In this document: positions 44,828-52,165 of the stretch, piece after piece
How the letters are laid out: each line of letters starts with the position of its first letter
How positions within the stretch are numbered: the first letter of the stretch is position 1
NCBI GenBank assembly: GCA_910587485.1
Contig: CAJUKN010000018.1
Location: forward strand, 1-52,165
Direction: 5' to 3'
Length of the DNA: 52,165 bases
Origin: an uncultured Lachnospira sp.
Lineage (GTDB): Bacteria; Bacillota; Clostridia; Lachnospirales; Lachnospiraceae
The notes under the pieces: generated by a model
The model's input: the letters and a program-made list of their open reading frames with translations, nothing else
Told to the model about the DNA's origin: nothing
Database searches by the model: none
Translations under genes and position numbers: made by a program

Positions 44828-45039
44828 ATTTGATTTAACCTTTCTTGACATGCTTCTTCTAAGGTAGTATCAGCAGGAAGTATACCAAAAAGCGATTTTG
44901 CAATATTTACTCTATCCTGATATGGATTAGAAAGTTTTGCAATAACTTTACCATTTTTGGTAATGAAAATATCTTCTGTTTCAGCAAGTGATAAATACTT
45001 ACCTAAATTTAATTTTAATTCTGTGGCAGTTATAGACAT
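44824..45039 (-). CDS. Phd/YefM-type antitoxin
   Basis: 71 residues from the ATG at 45039. The ATELKLNLGKYLSLAETEDIFITKNGKVIAKL segment (in order) is the Phd/YefM DNA-binding fold; the C-terminal part would wrap the toxin. Start chosen for AAAGGA about 9 nt upstream; the TTG at 45048 overlaps that site. It likely represses its own operon through the inverted repeat at 45100-45133. Confidence 0.85.
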   Translation of the reverse strand: MSITATELKLNLGKYLSLAETEDIFITKNGKVIAKLSNPYQDRVNIAKSLFGILPADTTLEEACQERLNQI

Positions 45040-45089
45040 TTCAATCAATCCTTTCTTAATTAATGTAGTAGTTTACAAATATAGTATTT

Positions 45090-45133
45090 ATTATAATTAA
45101 ATCGAACGAAATTGTCAACAAAATCGTTCGATT
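45090..45133 (-). promoter_or_regulatory. antitoxin-toxin promoter with inverted-repeat operator
   Basis: On the minus strand TTGACA (45118-45113), 17-nt spacer, TATAAT (45095-45090). The inverted repeat AATCGAACGA (45100-45109) and TCGTTCGATT (45124-45133), perfect over ten bases, brackets the -35 box. Each half also contains the partly palindromic TCGAACGA. Expected of an autoregulated toxin-antitoxin operon. Confidence 0.78.
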
Positions 45134-45184
45134 AATAATGAGTATAATTACTATCAATTTTTATACAATATATCAGATAAACTA

Positions 45185-45874
45185 TTATAAAATTGGCAAA
45201 GTAGCGACATAATTAAACATCATTATAAAGTGACAAGCACTGCCTGCCATTACAAAAAGATGGAATATTTCATGTGAGCCAAAATATTTATGTCGGTTAT
45301 TAAATACTTTTAATTTGAGTGCATAAATCACACCGCCTATTGTATAAATCACACCGCCCATTAAAAGCCAGATAAAAGCGGCTGTTGGAAGTGCATTGAT
45401 AATTTGTGTAAAAGACAATACACATACCCAACCCATAATGATATATAAAGCAGATGACACCCAGCGAGGACATGATACCCAACATAATTTAAAGATAATT
45501 CCAAGCAATGCAATTCCCCATACAATCGCAAGAAGTGTATATCCAGAAGCACCATGAAGCACAATTAAGCATACAGGGGTGTAAGAACCAGCTATCATAA
45601 CAGAAATCATGCAATGGTCAAGTTTTTTTAATATCTGATTGACTTTTGGAGAAATGTCAAAGGTATGATACGTTGTACTGGCAGCATAAAGCAAAATCAT
45701 ACTTACAATAAAAATAGTCAATGATATAACATGAATCATATCAGGAGCAGATAATGATTTAATAATAAGAGGCAAAGCAGCAAATATTGCCATAAGCATA
45801 CCAATAAAATGTGTTATAGCGCTGCCCGGGTCTTTAATTTTAATCGTAGAAAAAAAATGTTTTATTGTTTTCAT
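45185..45874 (-). CDS. hemolysin III / PAQR family membrane protein
   Basis: 229 residues with seven predicted membrane segments. The family's conserved metal-site pattern is visible: STTYHTF (H in helix 2), DHCMISVMIAGSYTPVC, and GSHEIFHLFVMAGSACHFIMM. Bacterial members are called hemolysin III although the function is unclear; the fold is shared with adiponectin receptors. ATG at 45874 is chosen because GGAGG lies 5 nt before it; an upstream in-frame start at 45946 has none. A palindrome TGTGGTTTT-A-AAAACCACA (45926-45944) lies in its promoter region. Confidence 0.88.
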   Translation of the reverse strand: MKTIKHFFSTIKIKDPGSAITHFIGMLMAIFAALPLIIKSLSAPDMIHVISLTIFIVSMILLYAASTTYHTFDISPKVNQILKKLDHCMISVMIAGSYTPVCLIVLHGASGYTLLAIVWGIALLGIIFKLCWVSCPRWVSSALYIIMGWVCVLSFTQIINALPTAAFIWLLMGGVIYTIGGVIYALKLKVFNNRHKYFGSHEIFHLFVMAGSACHFIMMFNYVATLPIL

Positions 45875-46160
45875 AAGACCTCCTAATCCTTGCCAATATG
45901 CAAGATGTAATTTCAATATTTTATCATGTGGTTTTAAAAACCACATCTTGTTGATATAATATTACATCATGTAAAAATAAAAAGCAAGGGTTTTATAAAA
46001 AGTTCAATAGGAATTTATATATTTTTTATTCAAGTAAAAATAAATAGTTACAATTTGCTTGATAAGCCGTTATAATATTTTTAATATATTGTGTAGAATT
46101 TTAGATGTTATACATGTATAATTATTATAGACAGCTTTTTGTAAATTCATAAAAAATAAA

Positions 46161-46241
46161 ATAGATTTGAGTCTGTGTTGCTTGTCACAAACTCATAAAA
46201 ATTTTTAGTTCTTTGTGCAAAAAGCAACATAGAAATGAGGG
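46161..46241 (+). promoter_or_regulatory. structured leader element, family A, copy A4 (before HAD phosphatase)
   Basis: Arm a GATTTGAGTC (46164-46173), arm b TGTGTTGCTT (46174-46183), arm a' GTCACAAACTC (46184-46194), arm b' AAGCAACATA (46222-46231), then GAAATGAGGG. Helix a is interrupted by two mismatches, but helix b keeps ten pairs through paired changes relative to A1-A3 (C-G to U-A at two positions). Gap 45947-46160 is A/T-rich with no feature seen. Confidence 0.68.
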
Positions 46242-46246
46242 TAAAA

Positions 46247-46951
46247 ATGAACTATAATTTAGCAATTTTTGATTTAGATGGAACGATTCTGAATACAATT
46301 GAAGATTTGGCAGATGCTTTAAATTATTCACTTGATAAGCATGGATATGCTAAGAGAAATTTAAAAGACGTTTTACGATTTGTAGGAAATGGGGTACGTC
46401 GATTAATTATTTGTGCTATTACACAAGATACGCAAATTGACGTGATAGAAGAAGAAATAGATAAAGTTTATGAAACATTTACGGCATATTATAAAGTGCA
46501 TTGTATGGATAAGACAAAGCCTTATGATGGGATATATTCATTGATTCATCAATTGAGGGATTCTGAATGTATGGTTGCTGTGCTGTCGAATAAAGACGAT
46601 TATGCAGTTCAAATGTTGTGTAACAAATATTTTAAGGATATGTTTGATATTGTGATGGGCAGCAGATTAAATATTCGACGCAAGCCATATCCAGATGCAT
46701 TGATTGAGATACTAAATTTATCAAAAAAGAAAAGAGATTCTATCAATAATCAAAAAGATGTAGTTCAAAATGAAATAAAGCCTATATATATTGGTGATTC
46801 AGAAGTTGATATACAGACAGCTAATAATGCAGGTATAGACCAAATTATTGTGGATTGGGGATTTAGGGACAGCGCTTATCTAAAACAGTGTGGAGCGAAA
46901 AGGATTGTTTCAAAACCAGAAGAAATTTATGATATTATAATGGGAATATAA
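46247..46951 (+). CDS. HAD-superfamily hydrolase, phosphoglycolate-phosphatase-like
   Basis: 234 residues. Motif I is FDLDGT with the nucleophile aspartate at residue 8; motif II is VLSNKDD; motif III is the lysine of RRKPYPD; motif IV is YIGDSEVDIQTANNAG. The helical cap between motifs I and II is that of the Gph/PgmB group. Substrate cannot be assigned. ATG at 46247 chosen (GAGGG 6 nt upstream); the ATG at 46235 is part of the leader element's invariant GAAATGAGG. Confidence 0.87.
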   Translation: MNYNLAIFDLDGTILNTIEDLADALNYSLDKHGYAKRNLKDVLRFVGNGVRRLIICAITQDTQIDVIEEEIDKVYETFTAYYKVHCMDKTKPYDGIYSLIHQLRDSECMVAVLSNKDDYAVQMLCNKYFKDMFDIVMGSRLNIRRKPYPDALIEILNLSKKKRDSINNQKDVVQNEIKPIYIGDSEVDIQTANNAGIDQIIVDWGFRDSAYLKQCGAKRIVSKPEEIYDIIMGI

Positions 46952-46974
46952 TTGAAATCTAGCTTGTGATGAAA

Positions 46975-47117
46975 TTTAACCTCACTAAGAAAGTCTCCCA
47001 TTTCAATACCGCAGAGGCATAAGTGGTGGGGATTTGCGTTGGGATAGCAGCTATGAGGTTAGGGTGTCAAACACCCGAGCAAGTAGCACAGTGGATTGTG
47101 AATACCTGCTTTGACTT
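46975..47117 (+). repeat. dispersed repeat, family B, copy B7 (most complete)
   Basis: TTTAACCTCACTAAGAAAGTC, an imperfect central hairpin, GATTTGCGTTGGGATAGCAGCTATGAGGTT, an extra GGGTG/CACCC hairpin, then GAGCAAGTAGCACAG and the 3' TGGATTGTGAATACCTGCTTTGAC. AACCTCA near the start pairs with TGAGGTT, closing the 5' domain. The remaining 200 bases to the next gene show no promoter or structure I can support. Confidence 0.7.
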
Positions 47118-47325
47118 TTATTTTTAAATTATGAAAATTTGTGTAAAAATAATGCCAATGCACTTTATTTTTGCACGTTTATTGTGTCAAAATATTATAA
47201 GCAGGAATTGATGCCATAATACAAATGCTTTTTGCTAATATTTATTGTGTGATTTCTATGATTCAAAATGAAGATTGGTATAAATAAATACAACTTTATA
47301 TATTTATTTTAAGTAAGGAATTTAT

Positions 47326-47676
47326 ATGGAAAAAATAATATTGTTTAATGTAAAGGATGCAAAAAAGATAAATAAAATTGCTTCACAGATGAAAATAAAA
47401 ACTTATGAAGTAAGTCCAATGGAATGTGGTGGTACTTTGCAAGATATTGTTGACGGCAAAAAAATACAAGCAGTCCCATCAACAATATCACAAACTAAAG
47501 GATTAATGTTAATGTGCGATGTAACACAAAAACATATGGATAGGTTACTTTTTGCCATCAAACATGATTCTTTAGATGTAGGATACAAAGCGATTCTTAC
47601 AAAAACCAATGCAAAGTGGAGCCTTGCGCAAATGTTGGTGCATATGGAGATGGAAGAAAAAAATCATTCATTTTAA
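47326..47676 (+). CDS. DUF3783 domain protein
   Basis: 116 residues, cytosolic, function unknown. The C-terminal half has the DUF3783 pattern: KGLMLMCDVTQKHMDRLLFAIK, then GYKAILTKTNAKWSLAQMLVHMEMEE. No catalytic motif is evident. Single gene; its stop overlaps the stop of the convergent permease gene, so there is no terminator between them. Confidence 0.78.
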   Translation: MEKIILFNVKDAKKINKIASQMKIKTYEVSPMECGGTLQDIVDGKKIQAVPSTISQTKGLMLMCDVTQKHMDRLLFAIKHDSLDVGYKAILTKTNAKWSLAQMLVHMEMEEKNHSF

Positions 47677-48410
47677 AATTTATTTTTATAACAAACACAA
47701 CTTCTAATTGTAAAATATAGAAAAGAATAGATAAATAAAATTAAAAATATAATAAAAGAATTTAATAACTGAAAAGAATCTATTTCATTATTATATATTT
47801 TTGAAAAACAATCTAATGGCGGCAAAATCCAAAGAAATATTTTAGTAAAAGGAATTTCATTTATAACAGCAGTTTTTGTAAAAGTAAGAAGAGTAAATAA
47901 TATCGTCAGGCCACTAGCAACTTTTCTATCTTTTAACACTCGGACATGAAAGAAACTTCCTAAGGCACCTCCAATTAATGAAGAACCGCATAATAAAAGT
48001 AAAAAATTTACAATATCATAAATAGTCATTGGTCGTTTAAATAAAGTTCCACCATTTAATAAATTTATAACAATAGGAATTACACCACAAATAGCACTTG
48101 TCATAAAACTTAATAGAATTAAAAATAGCACTTTACTAAAATAATAAATAGGATTGCTTTGTATACGCAGTAGTATGGTTTGTTCCATAATTGTATTTTC
48201 AGAAGAAGATACACTCCAACCAATCCAGACTGTTAAAAAGAAGATAAAATAATATGTAATTTTACAATTTGCTACAATTTCGCTTGATGTTGTATTAAAA
48301 TACATAAAATAAAGAAAGACAGCCATCATGGTAAAAGGCATAACAAATTTATTTGCCTTAAAGTATAGTTGTAATTGATATTTTACAGATTCAATTATTT
48401 TTTTCATCAT
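47673..48410 (-). CDS. ABC-2 type permease-like membrane protein
   Basis: 245 residues with about six membrane segments (first about 18-38). Sequence is not distinctive, but its coupling to the ABC ATPase upstream identifies it as the membrane partner. ATG at 48410 (or the adjacent 48407) is preceded by GAGGA; the reading frame upstream to 48464 lies within the ATPase gene. It overlaps the ATPase by 20 nt. Substrate unknown; export of a peptide or lipid is usual for such small two-gene pairs. Confidence 0.78.
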   Translation of the reverse strand: MMKKIIESVKYQLQLYFKANKFVMPFTMMAVFLYFMYFNTTSSEIVANCKITYYFIFFLTVWIGWSVSSSENTIMEQTILLRIQSNPIYYFSKVLFLILLSFMTSAICGVIPIVINLLNGGTLFKRPMTIYDIVNFLLLLCGSSLIGGALGSFFHVRVLKDRKVASGLTILFTLLTFTKTAVINEIPFTKIFLWILPPLDCFSKIYNNEIDSFQLLNSFIIFLILFIYSFLYFTIRSCVCYKNKF

Positions 48411-49194
48411 ATAATCCTCGCAATTTCCAGCCTTGTTGAAGTAGTTTAGGTAAAATCTTATCACATTCTTTTTGATTAATTTTTATACTATAATAGGAAC
48501 CATATTTTTCCATAGTATTCATTATAGGTAAATGGTTTGTATTTTCTAAAACTACAAAATACACATTTTCTGTTTTATATTGATATTCAACAATGCTGCC
48601 ATTTTGAATAGTATAGATTTTTTCTGCAATCGCTTCAACGAGATGTCTTTCATGGCATGACATGAAAATGGTAACATTTTTTTCACGCAACTGATTTATT
48701 TTATGGATAAATACTTTTTGAGAGGCACTATCTTGTCCTGAAAGTGGTTCATCTAGCAAAAGGATGTCTGGTGTCTTAAGCAATGCTTGTATAACAACTA
48801 CTTTTTGAAGGGTACCTTTTGAAAGGGTTTTCATTGGAACATCTAACAAATCTGTTATAAAAAAATCATTTGCAAAACATTCTATTTTTGATTTGATTTC
48901 GTGTTTTTCTAACCCATCTAAAGCGCCCATATGTGTAAGATATTGTCTTGAATTTAGGGATAAAGGAAAGGATTTTTCTGGTATATAGTGAAAAAGAAAC
49001 GGTTTTGTATATATTACTTTTCCTGATGTAGGTGCGATTAATTTTGACAATATTTTTAGCAAAGTACTTTTTCCACATCCATTACGTCCAACAAATGCAA
49101 CAGATTGTCCTTGTGAAAAATTTTTATTTAAATTATTTAAAACAATTTTTCCATTATATTTTTTTGAAACATTCTGTAAACTTATACATTCCAT
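48391..49194 (-). CDS. ABC transporter ATP-binding protein
   Basis: 267 residues with Walker A GRNGCGKST (36-44), an ABC signature reading LSKGTLQKV near 144 (variant of LSGGQ), Walker B ILLLDEPLSGQD and a switch histidine in MSCHERHLVEA. After about residue 205 comes a variable tail. GAGGAA lies 6 nt before the ATG, as the end of a degenerate family A leader. Forms a two-gene transporter with the permease. Confidence 0.92.
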   Translation of the reverse strand: MECISLQNVSKKYNGKIVLNNLNKNFSQGQSVAFVGRNGCGKSTLLKILSKLIAPTSGKVIYTKPFLFHYIPEKSFPLSLNSRQYLTHMGALDGLEKHEIKSKIECFANDFFITDLLDVPMKTLSKGTLQKVVVIQALLKTPDILLLDEPLSGQDSASQKVFIHKINQLREKNVTIFMSCHERHLVEAIAEKIYTIQNGSIVEYQYKTENVYFVVLENTNHLPIMNTMEKYGSYYSIKINQKECDKILPKLLQQGWKLRGLYDEKNN

Positions 49195-49199
49195 TTTTT

Positions 49200-49272
49200 C
49201 CTCATTTCTGCATCATTTTTTGCATAAATAGTTAAATTTTTATAGGTTGCAACAAACACTATGCAGATATAA
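49200..49272 (-). promoter_or_regulatory. degenerate family A leader candidate, A5 (before ABC ATPase)
   Basis: On the minus strand the 3' end reads TGATGCAGAAATGAGG, like the conserved AGCGCAGAAATGAGG of A1-A4, and TGCAT about 50 nt upstream can pair with ATGCA. The rest of helix b and helix a are not conserved. Either a decayed copy or chance similarity around a ribosome binding site. Confidence 0.35.
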
Positions 49273-49352
49273 ATCCTACAATTAAAAATTGAAATTTTCA
49301 ATCTTAATCTCCATAATATTATTTTTTAGAAATTTTTTTGTTTTTATTAAAA

Positions 49353-49392
49353 AAAATTTTGCAATGATATATAAATATCATTGCAAAATTTT
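49353..49392. repeat. 18-bp perfect inverted repeat
   Basis: AAAATTTTGCAATGATAT and its exact complement around a 4-nt loop (ATAA), with T- or A-rich flanks on both sides. Lies between the divergent ABC ATPase gene and the end of the dehydratase gene. A terminator in either direction is possible, as is a mobile-element remnant. Confidence 0.6.
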
Positions 49393-49425
49393 ATGATTTT
49401 GTCAATATCGTTTAAATCATAAAAT

Positions 49426-49497
49426 AAAAAAGGTAGCTGCAAAATAGAACAAAGCATAGTAAAAATGCTTATGATTCTTTTTGTAGCTACCTTTTTT
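49426..49497 (-). terminator. terminator of the IlvD/Edd dehydratase gene
   Basis: On the minus strand AAAAGGTAGCTACAAAAAG pairs with CTATTTTGCAGCTACCTTTT, with an inner AAGCAT/ATGCTT hairpin, and a T-run follows. It lies 14 nt after the stop codon. Confidence 0.82.
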
Positions 49498-49510
49498 CTG
49501 CATTTAGCAA

Positions 49511-51283
49511 TTAATTTTCGTATGCAAGATATGCGCCTTTCATTGGACTGACAGCATGTTCGCTAAACAGCCGCAATGCACCTGTCTTGTATTTTATTTC
49601 TTTTGGCTTCCAATTTTTCCTTCGTTCTGCTAAGATAGTCTCAATTTCTTCAGGAGATTTTTTTTCGCCCTTAATACCTATAATATTTAGTTTTCGTTCG
49701 GGAATATCAATCTCTATCAAATCGCCTTCTTCTACCAATGCGATTGGTCCTCCATCTGCTGCTTCAGGGCTGCAATGACCTATTACAGGACCTGTTGATG
49801 CACCTGAGAAACGTCCGTCTGTAATAAGTGCAATGCTGCGTCCTAATTCTTTATCACTGCTGATTGCTTCAGATGTATAAAACATTTCAGGCATTCCGCT
49901 TCCCTTTGGACCTTCATAGCGAATAAATACCGCATCCCCTTTTTCTACTTTATGTTTTAACACCGCATCTAAACATTCTTCTTCACTATCAAATGGTCTA
50001 GCTTTTAAAACAGCCTTAAACATTTCTTTTGGACATGCTGTATGCTTAATAACAGCACCTTCAGGGGCTAGATTACCTTTTAGGACAGCAATACTTCCGT
50101 CTGTTCCAATGGCGTTGTCATATGAACGAATAATATCTTCTTTTACTATATCTTTTCCATGTGTCATAGAACAAGAAAATCGTTTGTTAAATTCACCAAG
50201 CCATTTATTGCAACGCTCATAAAAATCACTTTGTTTTAAGTCGTCCAAGTTTTCGCCTAAAGTTTTACCTGTTATGGTCATAGCATCTAAGTGAAGATGA
50301 TTTTTTATTTCTTCCATAATAGCAGGAACGCCACCAGCATAATAAAAACATTCTGCTGGCCAGCGTCCGGCTGGACGGACATCAAGAATATATCTTGCGT
50401 TTCTGTGAAGCTTGTCAAATGTTTCTCCTGTAATTTCAATGCCTAATTCATGGGCAATAGCAGGGATATGAAGAAGACAGTTTGTGCTTCCAGAAACAGC
50501 AGCATGAACTAAAATAGCATTTTCAAAGCTGTCCATAGTCACAATGTCGCTTGGTCGCATATTTTCTGTTAATGCAAGTTTTACAGCCAATTCTCCGGCT
50601 TCTCTGGCAAAATTTAAAAGGTCTGGACTGGTTGCTGGCATTAATGCACTTCCCGGTAAAGCAAGTCCAAGTGCTTCTGCCATAATTTGCATAGTAGATG
50701 CTGTTCCTATAAAAGAACATGCTCCACAGCTTGGGCAAGCATGTGTTTTTGCCCAATTTAAAGTATCTTCGTCAATTTCGCCTCTTTGATATTTAGCGCT
50801 ATACATTCCAAGCTGTTCAAGCGTTAACATATTAGGACCTGCATTCATTGTTCCGCCGGGTATAACTATAGATGGAATATTTACTCTGCATAATCCCATT
50901 AAATTTCCTGGCAATCCTTTGTCACAGCTTGAAAGATAAACACCTGCATCAAAAGGTGTTGCGTTGGCATGAATTTCAATCATATTTGCAATCATTTCAC
51001 GGCTTACAAGACTAAAATTAATTCCATCGGTTCCTTGACTTTGACCATCGCATATATCGGTACAAAAATATCTTGCACCAAATCCTCCAGCTTTTTCAAT
51101 GCCTTTTTTAACTTCTTCAACTAAAGAATTTAAATGTACACTACCGGGATGACTGTCCCCGTATGTACTTTCAATAATCACTTGAGGTTTTGATAAATCT
51201 TCTGGTTTCCAGCCTGTCCCAATACGCAGAGGGTCAAGTTCTGGGGCAAGTTTACGCATTTCTTGACTTTTTAAATTACCCAT
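49511..51283 (-). CDS. IlvD/Edd family dehydratase, probably a sugar-acid dehydratase
   Basis: An iron-sulfur dehydratase, 590 residues. Conserved segments are STYGDSHPGS, TDICDGQSQGTDGINFSLVSREMIANMIE, SSCDKGLPGN (C120) and HACPSCGACSFIGTASTMQ (C183, C186, C189), and TDGRFSGASTGPVIGHCSPEA near the C-terminus. C78, C120 and C189 are candidate cluster ligands. The N-terminal TGW and STYGDSHPGS pattern is closer to sugar-acid dehydratases than to the branched-chain enzyme IlvD, and the GntP permease beside it supports this. No other isoleucine/valine genes are near. AAAGGACGG precedes the ATG. Confidence 0.82.
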   Translation of the reverse strand: MGNLKSQEMRKLAPELDPLRIGTGWKPEDLSKPQVIIESTYGDSHPGSVHLNSLVEEVKKGIEKAGGFGARYFCTDICDGQSQGTDGINFSLVSREMIANMIEIHANATPFDAGVYLSSCDKGLPGNLMGLCRVNIPSIVIPGGTMNAGPNMLTLEQLGMYSAKYQRGEIDEDTLNWAKTHACPSCGACSFIGTASTMQIMAEALGLALPGSALMPATSPDLLNFAREAGELAVKLALTENMRPSDIVTMDSFENAILVHAAVSGSTNCLLHIPAIAHELGIEITGETFDKLHRNARYILDVRPAGRWPAECFYYAGGVPAIMEEIKNHLHLDAMTITGKTLGENLDDLKQSDFYERCNKWLGEFNKRFSCSMTHGKDIVKEDIIRSYDNAIGTDGSIAVLKGNLAPEGAVIKHTACPKEMFKAVLKARPFDSEEECLDAVLKHKVEKGDAVFIRYEGPKGSGMPEMFYTSEAISSDKELGRSIALITDGRFSGASTGPVIGHCSPEAADGGPIALVEEGDLIEIDIPERKLNIIGIKGEKKSPEEIETILAERRKNWKPKEIKYKTGALRLFSEHAVSPMKGAYLAYEN

Positions 51284-51358
51284 ATTTTTATTCCGTCCTT
51301 TCTATTTACCTATTAATTTTATTATTTACCCTTGTATCTAAAATATTCTTTTATATTT

Positions 51359-51489
51359 TTTAACTTTATTAAGGAAGTCCTCCGCTTCAATATCATATAG
51401 ATATAAGCGGAGGGGTGAGAACTTGTGTTGTGATAGCAGTTCGATGGTTTAAGCAAACAGCACAGCAGATTGTAAATATCTGCTTAACA
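51359..51489 (+). repeat. dispersed repeat, family B, copy B8 (inside the dehydratase-permease pair)
   Basis: TAACTTTATTAAGGAAGT, then the strong hairpin CCTCCGCTT-N17-AAGCGGAGG, GAACTTGTGTTGTGATAGCAG, AAGCAAACAGCAC and the 3' hairpin AGCAGAT-N7-ATCTGCT. Both hairpins show paired base changes compared with B2 and B4. It is oriented against the flanking genes and fills the 211-nt gap between them. Confidence 0.7.
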
Positions 51490-51494
51490 TAAGT

Positions 51495-52165
51495 TTAAGC
51501 AAAAAATGATATAATTAATGCTACCAAAAAACCAGTCCCACCTACTAGTGTTTCCATAATAGTCCATGTTTTTAGCGTTGTTTTTTCGTCCATACCCACA
51601 AGGGATTTTACAAGCCAAAAACCAGAATCGTTAAATTGTGAACAAACGGTTGCGCCTCCTGCAATAGCGGCTGTTGTACATGCAAGGTATAGTGGTGATA
51701 ACTCTGAAATTCCCGGAATTGCCGCAATAATCCCAGCTGCCATTGTCATTGCCACAGTAGAAGAACCTACACAAATACGTACCAGTGCAGCCACAATAAA
51801 AGCAAGAACAACAATAGGAAGAGACATAGAAGATACAGCATTTCCAATTAAATCACCAAGACCAGAATATTGTAATACATATCGAAGTACACCGCCACAT
51901 GCTGTAACTAATAAAATTAAACCAGTTGGTTCTAATGATTTTGTCATAACTTTTTCAAGTTCTACAGTGGTATATCCATGTTTAATGCCAAGTACAAGCA
52001 TAGCTACAACGGTTGCTATTAACAGTGCAACAAAAGGTTCACCGAGAAAACTAAAAACTGGCTGAAGAAAACTAAGTGCAGGAATAATGCCTGTTACAGA
52101 ATCTAAAATAATATAGCCTCTCGGATTCATATCAAATAGATTGAGAGTTGGGTTTTGACAACTGA
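51495..52165 (-). CDS. GntP family gluconate/sugar-acid permease, 5' end outside window
   Basis: The reading frame is open to the window edge (the ATG at 52130 is internal; the codons before it, ending in NLFDMNPRG, continue the protein). The visible 223 residues are the C-terminal half of a protein usually near 440 residues, with about six membrane segments. GntP features are FLGEPFVALLIATVVAMLVLG, ICVGSSTVAMTMAAG and GGATVCSQFNDSGFWLVK. Probably supplies the substrate of the dehydratase downstream. Confidence 0.88.
   Translation of the reverse strand, partial: SCQNPTLNLFDMNPRGYIILDSVTGIIPALSFLQPVFSFLGEPFVALLIATVVAMLVLGIKHGYTTVELEKVMTKSLEPTGLILLVTACGGVLRYVLQYSGLGDLIGNAVSSMSLPIVVLAFIVAALVRICVGSSTVAMTMAAGIIAAIPGISELSPLYLACTTAAIAGGATVCSQFNDSGFWLVKSLVGMDEKTTLKTWTIMETLVGGTGFLVALIISFFA

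Noticed and set aside
49511..51283. Dehydratase as the branched-chain amino acid enzyme IlvD
   Set aside because: No ilv or leu genes are near, a GntP permease is adjacent, and the N-terminal motif fits sugar-acid dehydratases better; not excluded by sequence alone.

Overview
The window is AT-rich DNA from a low-GC Gram-positive bacterium, most likely a gut Clostridia of the Lachnospiraceae type. Evidence is the yaaO / kinase / yaaR / holB / yaaT / yabB / rsmI gene order, strong AGGAGG-like ribosome binding sites, an isoleucine T-box leader, SpoIID/SpoIIQ-like genes, two very large secreted pectinases with dockerins, and a bile-salt-hydrolase family gene. The species cannot be named from the sequence alone.

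Layout. Positions 1-328 hold four tRNA genes (Thr, Tyr, initiator Met, Phe) and a terminator. Positions 792-9569 hold a cell-wall L,D-transpeptidase and a conserved housekeeping run: a PLP decarboxylase, a guanylate-kinase-like protein, YaaR, HolB, YaaT, a tRNA methyltransferase, RsmI and endonuclease IV. A TetR regulator (minus strand) separates this from 10670-19641, two tandem paralogous GH28 polygalacturonases with FN3 and dockerin modules that have exchanged their middle modules. Positions 20082-24861 hold an MMPL exporter and a heptad-repeat lipoprotein behind a promoter with two matching palindromes. Next come a choloylglycine hydrolase (minus), KdgK (the intracellular end of pectin breakdown), a MATE exporter and a GNAT acetyltransferase. 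An AAA-ATPase/RloB pair (30184-32095, probable abortive-infection type defence) lies between two inverted-repeat elements. IleS has a T-box leader. Then come glycogen phosphorylase, an amino-acid symporter, a degenerate SpoIID/SpoIIQ pair, a GH13 glucanohydrolase, a VapBC-type toxin-antitoxin, a hemolysin-III/PAQR protein, a HAD phosphatase, a DUF3783 protein, an ABC transporter, and an IlvD/Edd dehydratase with a GntP permease cut by the window end.

The pectinases, KdgK and perhaps the IlvD/GntP pair point to growth on plant pectin and sugar acids; GlgP and the GH13 enzyme point to alpha-glucan use. A TGTAAA/TTTACA inverted repeat occurs just downstream of the promoters of both pectinases and of kdgK, suggesting one regulon.

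The least explained feature is non-coding. (1) A roughly 85-nt leader element ends in the Shine-Dalgarno site of four unrelated genes (yaaR, MMPL, GH13, HAD), with a degenerate fifth candidate before the ABC ATPase. Its four arms occur in the order a-b-a'-b', which gives either an H-type pseudoknot or two exclusive hairpins, and helix b shows compensatory base changes. (2) A second intergenic structured repeat of about 70-145 nt occurs about eight times. (3) Elements of about 93 bp with GGGCTGTTGCAAAA ends occur three times, two of them bracketing the RloAB block.
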